The notes beneath the pieces were generated by a model, which was not told where the DNA came from, did no database searches, and was given only the letters and a program-made list of their open reading frames with translations. The position numbers were made by a program, and so were the translations under genes. Of a stretch of DNA of 64,000 nucleotides, positions 1-11,600 are shown in pieces (within the stretch, counting starts at the first letter, position 1; every line of letters begins with the position of its first letter). The stretch covers positions 67,001 through 131,000 of the forward strand of contig JAODUO010001318.1 of the NCBI GenBank assembly GCA_025642075.2, in the 5' to 3' direction. The stretch comes from Ridgeia piscesae (taxonomy: Eukaryota; Annelida; Polychaeta; Sabellida; Siboglinidae).

Positions 1-2293
1 TGATACGCTATTAAATTTACTGTCGACTGAAAGGAAATGCACACTTGGTGTACATAAACAGATATTATTTTGTTCTTACTCAGAGTTGAGTAGTTCCTTT
101 GTAAAGAAACTGCCTTAGTTGTTAACCCTTTCTCTCTTATCGTTATCTTTCTAACAACTTCTGTTATCCAGTATGTTGCGGTTTGCGTACATTACAATCA
201 AAATTATGCTTGAGACCTGTGTCAAGCTTTCCCTTTGTCAACAGTGTTGATACTGATGAGAGCTGCATTATCACTGCGACATGTCTTCCTGTAGAGCAAA
301 CATTGCCGCATACATTTGACACCTTAACAATTTTCCCATAGGTTTTTGTCACAAAAGAAATCTTTGGAGACCAGCATTTGAACAAAATATACGACAAAAA
401 GCAAGCTCTTTTTTTGGTCTGACGGAGTTTGCTGTGCAACCTGGATACACCAGTTGTGTTCTGCCAATTTCCCAGCATTTTACCATTTCACTTATTTTAG
501 TGGTCATCCCTGCTTCATCCTCAAGTGACCTTCCCACATAATCCATCTTCTGCCTATTCTTCTCATGTGGGTTAAACAGCTTCATAGCCTCTTCCTCTGA
601 ATCATTCATGCATCTGTCCATTTGTGGCTCCTGTAATTTTCCAACCTCCAAATTAAGGTCACCATTGGGATTAGTCAAAACTGGCCTGATTAGTGAGGTA
701 ACAGTTATTAAACATTATTAGTAGACCCAATTCCTATATTTTATATGCAACAAATCTGAAACTATCCTATATAGACCTTAAAGGTGGCCGACTGTATTAC
801 CAAGGTGACTGCAAAGCAAAGTGACTGTACATTATAAGCCTATGTATGTTTTAATTCCATCATGAGATCAATCGCCTATTAATAAATACGAATGTTTCTA
901 AAGAATAATTTCAATGGTTTCATGCTAGAAGTGAAGAATGAAGCTAAAAGTTACACAAATGATTCACACGACTCACTGGGACAAACAGGGCAGGAATAAT
1001 TCACTTGTCACTTTTATTATCAGGATATAAATAACAGAGCCTGCAAATAACAATGAAACAGGCACATCAAGGCAGTGCTCAATTTGACAAGTCTGACAAG
1101 ACATTCAATACAAGTTTAGGTTACAGTGAAAAGGACCATCCAACTTACTACACAAACAGCTGTAGTTAGGTTAGTTATATTTCTGTCTGCTTCTGCTATT
1201 TTGTTACTGCTTAATTTACTCCATGGTCTATATGAGGCTTCCAAATGAACAGAATATTATCCTCGCTGGTGTCGTACGTTGACTCCTGGCAGTCTATCAT
1301 TTAGTTTATTATAAGGAATTCTTTTCTTTTATATACCCCCTAAAACTTGACATATCATATACAGACACCCAGGCAACCAATTCATTACCACAATAAGCTC
1401 ATCTGGAAACTCCATCATTAAATTGAATTTTCATAAGATTTATTTTCATCAAGCAAGATTTCTAATAAAGATAAAGGTAAGTTCTTATATAGCACAGTAT
1501 CCAATAATCAGGATTGCTGAAAGTGCTTTACACTTCACTTCCCTGACAGACCTGTTCAATCAGACACGATGAGACACCTGCGCAAAGGCTGCTCGTACAC
1601 ATATCCACCACTGTCTATTGCCGGGTACTCAATTATACATATCAGTGAACTGGAGTAATGTAGAATTTAAAAACTTGCCCAAGATTTTAACACCACAACA
1701 CAGGATTCAAACTCGGGTTCTCTTAGTCGAGAGTCCGAAGCTCTACCCCTGAGCCACTGCGTTCTAATACATGTTGATGTCGACTAATGAAATGTCAATG
1801 TAAATCAATATTAATCAGCTGTGAAATAAGGAATCTTATTCTTCAGATTCATATGAACAAGGAGAGTCAACAACAAAATTAAAATTAAATGCACACATCT
1901 CGCTATTAGAATATCATTCCCAGAGGATAACAGTCTTCCTAGTATCAATCTTTGACAACCCTGAGCATATCTTGGGCAATTGTTGGCTCATGCTATTAAT
2001 AACATGTTTCTTAGTTGTGACAAACACCTCTGTCCAGATCTTCTTGTCACAACTGTAATGACCATGCTGACACATGGGGAAGATGTTGCTAAGACAACGG
2101 AAAACAAAAGTGAAACAGATTTCATAGAGCAATTGCAAGTGCAATTTTGATAATAAGTCTGTGAAAACTTATGCAATATTATCCCCACAAAACGATGTAT
2201 TTGTAACGTCATCATAAGAACGTTATCGATATGGTCCCAGCTGTAAAATGATCAATACAACGCATACAACATGTGACTAACAGATGCCTACTG
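1..2293. other. Downstream flank of ZC3HC1, mostly no recognisable gene
   Basis: This stretch lies 3' of the ZC3HC1 stop codon. On the minus strand between 678 and 164 there are two overlapping open frames of about 105 codons, in different frames and rich in Lys and Cys. I do not recognise them and see no convincing splice sites, so they may be a decayed repeat or distal exons of another gene. A tRNA-derived SINE occupies 1470-1762. No AATAAA is obvious close to the ZC3HC1 stop. Confidence 0.4.
1470..1762 (-). mobile_element. tRNA-derived SINE, copy 1
   Basis: Read on the minus strand, the element begins with a tRNA-like head (GTGGCTCAGGGGTAGAGC as A box, then a B box related to GGGTTCGAATCC, here GAGTTTGAATCC). 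A body shared with the copies at 17983-18302 and 53908-54221 follows: a 'ttgggcaagttt' block, a 'ccagttcactca' block, 'gaacaggtctg(t/c)cagggaagt', and an AT-rich tail ending near 'ataagaacttacctttatc'. Three dispersed copies with the same ends in one window support a real SINE family. A Pol III promoter is expected from the family; activity is not shown. Confidence 0.8.
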
Positions 2294-2695
2294 CTAGCTG
2301 TCCGGAGTTGCTAACTTGGTCCAGCCGAGGAAGAGCTTGCGGATACTTCTCAGGCCAACACAAGGCGGACTCTGGAAGAGACAACAGGACAACTGTCACA
2401 GAACCACCAGGTAGAGTTCATGTGACATCCAGCAATAAATGTTTCCTATGTGGAAAATGTAGTGAGAAAGCACACTAAGTGTACTTTCACTGGCAGATTT
2501 ATTTGCGCTATTGAACATTAAAATAACTTTGTTTAATAAAATAGTAAAAATGAGAGAAGCAACATGACAGAGTGACAACATACGTACCACTAAGTCAACA
2601 ACACTTCACATTATTAATAATTAATCTGTGGAAACTTATGCAATATATATCCCCATCAAATTATGTATTTTGCAATGACATCAGGGGGAACATCA
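2135..2695. repeat. Pair of diverged ~85-bp direct repeats flanking the last ZC3HC1 exon
   Basis: The stretches at about 2135-2225 and 2610-2695 share 'gtgaaaacttatgcaatat', 'atccccacaaaa' and 'gtatttgtaacgtcatca'-like blocks with scattered mismatches. They lie on either side of the terminal coding exon of ZC3HC1 (2294-2371), about 480 bp apart. They may be two copies of a short dispersed repeat or an old local duplication. Confidence 0.5.
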
Positions 2696-5600
2696 GCTAT
2701 CAGTACCTAACAGAAAGCACACGCTGAGTAGTGAATTGCAGTCATTAAATATCTATACTATATTGGATCAGGTTTTACAGTTACCTGTTTGAATTTTCCT
2801 TAGCCTCAACAAATGTTTCAATATCAAAATGGCAGGTTGATGCTAACACTGTCCAGATGCTGAAAGCTTCATTGGGGCAAAGTTCAAACCGACAACTGTG
2901 TCAAATACTACGCTTATGCTTTCATTACAGAACCCGTGGAATCATATTCATAACATTTGCAAACCTATAAAATACAGTTGATTAAAATCTGTTCAAAACA
3001 GCAGCTTATCAATTTCAAATATGTGACTATTTTTAGGCTAGTGAAATTTTCAAATTAAAGCAAATTCGTAAATATACCTGAGTTGCCAACTATATCAAAA
3101 TTACTGAAAGATCCCTTACCGTTTTCACAATACTGATGAGACTGTGTGATTGCTGACTGTCAGCAGGTGTCAGCATCTCCAGGAAGCGCCTCCATCCTGG
3201 CTGTCTGTTTTCATCCCCGACGGTCAGCGTGTCATGCAACCGGTCTGTGGGGACATCTGGCAGCACCCACGGGCACCATGTGTGGTGCTCGGCAACAGGG
3301 TCAAAGGTCGCTCGGGTCGGCTTCTACAAGATTGAGAAAGTACATCAGACGAAGTCCTACTAAACATAAGTAATGTTACATGGAACAGATGCACGAGATG
3401 TTTTCCAGATCAGACCTACGTGGTAATGTTGGAATGTTTAGACAAACATAACAATCACACACACAGCAAATACCTTCTCAATAAAATAGTTTAAAACTAA
3501 ATATTGACATACCACCTTGTCACCCACAAGAACACGTCTCTGAAAACTGACGGTGCGTCCTGCACCTACCCTCACAAGCCGGGGTCGTTGCGTTATGTTA
3601 TCTCCATAAAGCTTGGGGAGTGAGCGGAGTCGAACTACACAAATAGCAATTGCCTTCGCCAGTCACTACTGTGTCAGCCGTGGGAACAGTGCAAATACAC
3701 GCCCCAATTTGAAGATGGATACAGGACTGGTGGGAATCTCAATATAATGACCCACTCACATTCTAAACATTGCGTGTCACACGAGCAGTTTGTGGCTGAA
3801 ATCACACAAAATTACCACTTGGCCAGAGGTCAACCACTCTCCTCATGGGCGAAAGGGACGTGTCAGGCGTAGAACAGAGTTGGTATTGATATGATCAGCC
3901 GCAGCGCCCCCTGGCGTGGGAGGATGCCTGCATCTAGAAACTTGATAATCTAGACAGTAAGGTCACTCACTCATATTTTCACATTTCAACAAATAGATCT
4001 AGTAGATTGTTCATCATTTTGTTAAAAGCTCATTTTTCACAAATGACCTAACACATCTTGATGGATACCAGACGTGTATGTTTTTCACTAAAATCTTTCT
4101 GAATAAGGCATGTATAAATTATTATTAAAATCTGTCTGCAGTATCACTGTATCAGCATTGATACACATAAAACTTCCCACAGTTATCGTGCGTGGCCTGA
4201 CATGGAATCAAACTCCCAGTGTTGATCACTCACCATTATTCTTCTCCTCTTTGCAGCTGGCTCCACCTCTTCCTCTGTGTGCGATATCATGCCATTCTGA
4301 CCACTGTCCGAACTCTGCTGTCCAGTAGGACTCCCTTTCTCGCTACTGTCCACCGTGGTTCTCTGACCGGTCTCATCCTTGTCTGCCCCCAAATTATCCA
4401 CTTCCATGGGTTCATCTCCTTCTCCCACTGTTGATTTCCCACCTTTCCCAACATCCTTGCATTCACTCTCATCAGCAGAATGTTCCTCTTGATTCTCTGT
4501 TTTCAAATTGTTTGATTTCAGATCTACTGGTTGTGAAATATCATGTTGTGGTTTAATGTCTACTTCGACAGATCTCTCAATGCACTTTACCTCTTGTAAG
4601 CAACATCCATCAACAGTATCAACTTCTGATCCCGTGTGTGAATGCTGGCTGTCGTCACTTTCATTTTTAGTTTGTTCTACATGTTCCTCGTTATCACTTT
4701 CAGTTCTATCAATGTGCTCCTCTTTAATATTTTCTCCTTTATCAGTTTCAGTTTGTTCAATGCTTTTGTCATTATCACTTTTAATTTGTATGCAACATTC
4801 CTTGCTATCATTTCTCATTTCTTCACTGCGTTCCATTTCATCACTTTCTGTTTGCTCAATGTCTTCCTCTGAACTCCCTGGAAGAATTTCATTTTCAATC
4901 TGCTGCACACCGTCTTCTTCTGCCAATTTGCTGTCACTTATCCCATTCTCTGCCCCACTTTCATCATTTGATGTACTTTCACTTTCAGTATCACCATTCA
5001 AAATATTTCCACTACTAATGTCTGATTCCTGCTTCCTGCTTCCTGCCATAACTCCCCCTTCCCCACCTTCATCCCTGGCATCATCAGCGGGAGAAGACAT
5101 GCCTTTCCCTGATATGTCTTCCTCCTGGGAACCTGATCCTGTGCTGTGTTTGTCAGCATCTTCCACTGACCTATCCAGAACATCAGACGATTCAGGTGTC
5201 GGGCAACATGCAGTGCCCCCTGCTGGTGACCCACTGCTGCTGTCGTGTGACTTAGACTGTGTGCCACATGTATCGCCCCCTGGTGACAAACTGTTGCCAT
5301 TGTCATGTGACTCATCACAGACACCGGGCAGACTGGGTGAGGAGTGTATGTGGTAGTTCCAGAGTCCGGCAGTGCGGTTGCAGTAGCGACATCGCAGTTG
5401 GGACCCACCAACCGATGAACTGAAAACAAACATGCTACGTTGTTGGCATTGGTTAGTGGCCTTCCCTTAGTGGTGCACATAAGCATAGACACAGAGCAGT
5501 TTCCCGGGGTATTCGACTAATCGTTAATGAGATTTGTTATGATAGAAAATGTCCCCATTGTGGGACCATCTCACTAATGTTGTTAGGAGGTCTTAAACCC

Positions 5601-8600
5601 GATTATGCTCTTTACAATTAAAATTTCTTGAAGGTAATCACAGAAATATACATGTTTATGCTTGCGTAAAGACCATTGTATATTAATACATTATATGCTT
5701 GCATAAATACCACTGTATATTAATACGTCATCTGGGCACATCTTGTGCTACTAAACAAAACCACTTGTGACATTACCTGGCTGCCCAGCCACATACAGCC
5801 AGCATGCATGCCGAACAAAACATGTCATCCAAGTCATGTGATCCATCGTCACATGACTGGTCTGCGGTTCCAGCATAATGATGCAGAGACAGCAGTGTGG
5901 CTCTTGTCAGGCCCTATACAGAGAACAACCAGTAGAACCATTTGAACATAAAGAATATATAAAGGAATTTAACAAAGAATTTTACTTGTAGCAGAAGGTT
6001 AACAGTACATTTGGGTGTATTCGAAAGTTCACAAGTTCTTCAAAAAAAATTAGAATTTTAAACTACCATATTTGTTCTATTAAATGTACAGCACGCTTAA
6101 GAAAAATTCTTAGATATGCTTCTCTGAAAATGACAAAATGTGGCACCACCTAATGTTGCATCCAACAGGTGGAGACACAACATTTGCCATTTCTGTTCTA
6201 AACTAACATGGTGCTAGTGACATCGTGTAAAATTCAAGTTTGTTTCAGTTGGGATGGCATATGTCAATCTAAATTGAATTGAAATGATTTATTGAACTAC
6301 GCTAAGATCAATCTGTGGCTAAAGGTTCAATCTGTGGCTAAAGGTGTGCACAGTTTTCCGATGCAAGCAGACATTGTCATTGGTTCAGTGGTTGACAACA
6401 AGGAAGTGATTACAACAAATGACGGATCTGGTATTGTTTTTTAATATAGACTGACATAAGCTGATGTCAGATGTTGCTACGGGGGTATACAGTAACCAGG
6501 GCATGTACACATAATAGCATGAATACGGTAATTACAAACCAACACCCAATAACATGTGGTGTTGGATTTAGGAACCAACTTATCCTAAGTGTCTTCCATA
6601 ACCACGACTAACAGCCACTGGATGAAACAAACCATCACGAAGCTGCCAACACATTATGCACTTCACTGCCCAGTTCTGATATTCACAACAGCGTCAACAT
6701 GTACTGATATTTGTTCCACTAAACTGTACTGATTTACTACCCCCACCCCATCACTAGGGGGTTGTTTGTTTGAAACCATAAATACGTAAACAGCTTCCAC
6801 TCACCATAGATTCCAACTGGACTGCTTCTATTCTGGGAAGTTCTGCTTGGAGACGAAGAACAGATTTGAGGAGGCTGACAAACTCCATCTCTGCCATCGC
6901 CCGACTACTCAGCGGCAATCTCAGGAAGGATTCTGTTGTCAACACACCAGTCTTATGATCAACACACCAGTCTTAGGAACGACAAACAAGTCTCATGAAC
7001 ATTTCACTCACATGAACACACCAGCCTTATGAACGTCATACCAGTCTTGTGAACAAACATGAAGAACATACACACGAGACTCAGGAAGGAATCCACTGAC
7101 ATACCAGTCTTATTATGAATAACACACTAGTCTTAAGAACAACACACCTGTCTTGTGAACAACAGAACAAGGCATGGGTGTCTGTAAAAAAATTGCATGT
7201 CTTGCGATTTTTGTGAATAACAAATAGTCTTATGAACAGCAGGGGTCGACATTAGCGCTGGCCCGATGCGTGTGTTGAGGGTGTTAGGCCAGTTCGGGCC
7301 ACCAGTTTTCATATTTTACTGGCACCACGGGCCACTGGTCTCAACAGTCGAATTATTCAAGATTGTTTTAACTTTTAGATAGTTTCCATCAGTTGTCACT
7401 GCCTACGCAACAATTAAACATAATCTGTGACAGCCGAATCCATGGACTCACGTTATCAGTCGAAACTAGTCACCATCAGTCACCATAGTGGTACCAAAAT
7501 AAAGAATTTTCATTGAATTTCGCGTTCTCCCTAACTATTGTTGCTATCCTAATGTGTAAAACAAAGAGATAAAATGTGTTGAGCATGTCATGACGAACCC
7601 TTGTGGATTTCTTGTGAACCACTGTCGCTATTATCTACAGTGCAGCTGCATTTCTGAAACACGCCGTTTTGCCGCCGAAAAATCCTGCTCCCACATTTCT
7701 GTGGCCTTCTATTTCTTTCTCTGACTAAATTTAATTCACACCTTGCATCAAGTTTATAACGTTTGGCAGCAACAGGATCCACACCAATGTTGTTGTTACT
7801 CTAGAATTATCCAGGTCACGCACATAGCGGAACTCCTCGTTGTTGACATGTCACAGCGACGAATGCCAAATAAGGAGATTCGGTCGAACAGAGCTCGCAT
7901 TTATTTGGATTTCCCGTAAATACAGGTCAAATGGGGGGATGCCATCTATGCAAACAGTTAGAGGACAGTTTGGCGGTTGTATTTGTACCACACAACATGG
8001 CGAACAGTGAAAGTATGGTGGCGTTACTAAGGTCTAAACATCACGTATTTTCGAACATATTCTGCGAGAAGAATTAGAAAACGGCAAAAACACACTTTTT
8101 ATTTTTGTAACGTCATTTAAGCTGCCACGTCTATTTTAATGTTCTAAATATAAACAAATATATTTTATTGTACAATGTACCTGTTTTTTTTAAAGAATAA
8201 ATGTGTATTCCTGCAAAAAAGTTCGGGCCAGTAACTTTTTAGGGGGGGGCCAGTAACTTTTTAAATCCACTGGCCCCCCCGGCCAATGAATATAAAACCT
8301 TATTGTCGACCCCTGGAACAGCCCACCAACCTTATAAACAACACACTGTCCTTTCTCATGAACCCCGCACTAGTCTTAAGGATAACTAACAAATGATTTG
8401 AAAACCACATGCCAGTCTTATGAACAAAACATCAAAGAGATTGGTATAAAAATTCAGATTCCAGATGACCTATTACTTAAGAGTTAAGACAAGTGAATTG
8501 TTGCTAAGCACCCACCAGGACTAGGATGGGAGACCCAGCAGCAAAAAGCACTGTGTGCAGTCTTCAACGAGTCCACCAGTTTCTTGCAACATTCAGCATC

Positions 8601-11600
8601 TGACAACAGGACAACACACACACAGAATAAACATCAACATCAACAACATGACAATTCAAAGCCTGCAACTTTAAAACATACATAACATTCTGACAGTCCT
8701 GGCTACAAAATCCATATTGGAATAATAAACCAAATCTTTGCTTTAAATGTTTTATTGTATGGGAATCATAATTACTTAAAACAAATTATGTAATTTGTGT
8801 TCTCACTTTTTAAATATTGACGCTATTTATATGCTAAACATTACTTAAAAAAGTCTTAAATGGAGTTTAAACAACCCGATTTAAATTATCATCCCTGCTA
8901 CACTGTAACAATATACCCATCCACTGTTGTGCATTACTTACAGACTTGAGGTTCGAATGACCGTAGCATTCGTCCTGAGAGATGGCTTCCACAGCCGACA
9001 CACTGCAGTACATCAACGTCGACATTCACCCAGCCGTACCGCGCACACACCAGTGCAGAGAACCATGCAGGCTTCGCAAACCATGTCAGTGGGTAGACTG
9101 GTTAAAGAAAGTCATATGCACAGCAGAGAAGTATCTACTCACGTTGATAGACTATGCTGGTTACAGTAGCCTTAATATGACTGGCGGCGAATATTTTGAA
9201 CACTGAACACCTAGTAGAAACAGCGGTAAAATATAGAGTTGGTTATTTTATACCTGACTAATATAGGAAAGGCTCATATATCATAATATGACTGTCAATA
9301 ATTATAGAATGGCATAGATACATTTCATATTATTCTTATTTATTATTACCAGCATTTGTAGAGCGCCATATCTCCGGGACCAGCCCGTTCATAGGCACGT
9401 ACACACATTACAATAAAATGTACATACAACAGATTAAAAGAAAAAGGTCTAAAAAATTTATATCTTTATCATGGACTTATGGTAAAATTTACATTTTACA
9501 GTTCCTAGGAACATGCAGTTGTCTGTTTATTGATAGTCTTTCTTAACAAGTAATTACATTATCAGGGATCACACTGGGAAAAGAAATGCATGCACCTTTC
9601 ATGCACACCACAGGATAAAACTACATATGCTTAAATATGCCTTTTTGAAATGACATGTGCCCAAAATCCGTTGATTAAAATTACATTATTTTGTGTATAC
9701 TCATTTAAATAACCAGTTTTTTATTTAATGTTATTAGTGGGTATAAACAAGTGTAGAATTGACACAAGAGCTGCACAAGGATATCGAGTACGTGTGTACT
9801 CGGAGAAAGAATGCAGTCCTATCTGTGGCACTGACACATCTTGTTGGCCGGTCCACTTTGTCCACGATCTCCCCATCCCCAGTGTGTGGTAGGGCTTCAT
9901 CGGATGAGCTGCACAGGGAAGAGGATAAATACATTATTTATCATTGCTATGATTTCTACATCTAAACATATTACATTATGGTAAATTTATAGCTATTACA
10001 TCTGATTTTTTTGTATTTGTAATCGAACTGAAAATCACAAAAGAGTATGTATTTGATATTTACTCTGCATTTGAAAAGTATGTGCAAATACTATCAAATA
10101 CACATAAAATAACCAACAAAACGTAGCATTGCCTGACATAAACTGGCTCAGGAGTCAAGATAGAATGTTTTTCACACCTGGTCAACAGTGGGCAGGCAGC
10201 ACTGAGAAAGTTGGCCTACAGTGAAGCTGGTCAAACATTAGCATCAATGAATGAATGAGAAGCCAGTAAAGCTTATATATAGACATAAAGGCAGGTATTC
10301 ACAGGGATGGTGCTTCAGAGAATCCTGCTGTCACCTGCTGTGTAAACATCCTGGGCTAAGACAAAGGAGCCTAGGTTTCATCCAGTGCACAGGAAGAACA
10401 ACCAGCTAGTTGGTACAGATAAGAACAGTCTAGTAAACCTGCCTGCCAATTAGTCTACAGCAGTCAATCAAGCCAAACACAAAATTCCATCCACTATGAT
10501 ACACTTGCACTATAATGGGAACACAGCCCACGTATTTGAATTTTTTTTTAAAAATGGCAATGTAATTGAATCGTATTTGAATCAAAAATGGCAGTGTGTT
10601 TGAATTAGAAATTTGTAATTGTATTTGAATTGAAATCTAGAAAAGCAATGTATCTGTTTTTGAATTTGATTTGCCGAGTTGTATTTGTACCCAACATGGG
10701 TATTTTTTGGACACAACCCTGCCTTTCGCCATCGTAATTTGTATGTGAAACGGATACAAATTATAGCTGCTGATCACTTATTTATGTCATGTTTAATATA
10801 CAAACACATTGTTAGACAGGTTGGTTTTATTGAAATACTTGAAGATTTGATATGAAAAATCACAGTACCACCTAGACTTATTTTGTTTTAAGCATCCAGG
10901 CAGATACAACTAATGAAAGACAGATGCTGAGTTGCTGGCATAGCCTACCAGGTAATTATTTTGGCAGTCACATTCAATTCTTGTTTCTAGTCAATCAGAG
11001 CCAACATTGGATTTTAGCAGCTAGATCTTCATAACAGTTTAAGGATTCTGATAGAATACATTAAATGAAGGTATATGAGCTTCTGACTACTAGGCCATCA
11101 TCTCTTCTTCTTCTGGACACCGCCTAGCCTCAACCAGAGATGGAGTGAGTACAATACAAATGTACTCGAGTATGAGTACGATTACTTTGAACATGCATGA
11201 GTACGAGTACTCAGAAAACAAATGTACTCGAGTACGATTACTTTAGAATATACTCGAGTATGAGTACGACTATTTTAGAATATAAGCATGATTACTTTAA
11301 TGAATATCTTGTTTCTAACATAAAGGCGACTTTCATGGAATCCCTAGGTGTCATTGTTGTTCTGTTGTTGTGTCACTAATGTTCTAACTGATTACTGCTA
11401 TCCACTATCCAGGTGTTATTGTTATTAATAATTAGACGACTTTCTCAGGTATTGGATGAATCATTTAATGCTGGATTAATAATTTAATTTATGGTTTCTG
11501 AATCAAATACAAATAGGAGGCATTTAAAATTTTCAAATACACATGATCAAATACATTACAATAACAACACTTCAAAACCAGGGGGGGCATATTCAAAAGA

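Noticed and set aside
4508..5356. Plus-strand 282-codon open frame
   Set aside because: It is the antisense of the acidic ZC3HC1 exon 7; the Ser/Leu-rich product has no family features and the minus strand carries the conserved domain.
9093..9784. GT-AG reading of ZC3HC1 intron 2 using acceptor AACCAG at 9098
   Set aside because: The extra bases shift phase, and no donor with the matching phase keeps the conserved RVHTYS...LTW sequence; the AT-AC reading fits exactly.
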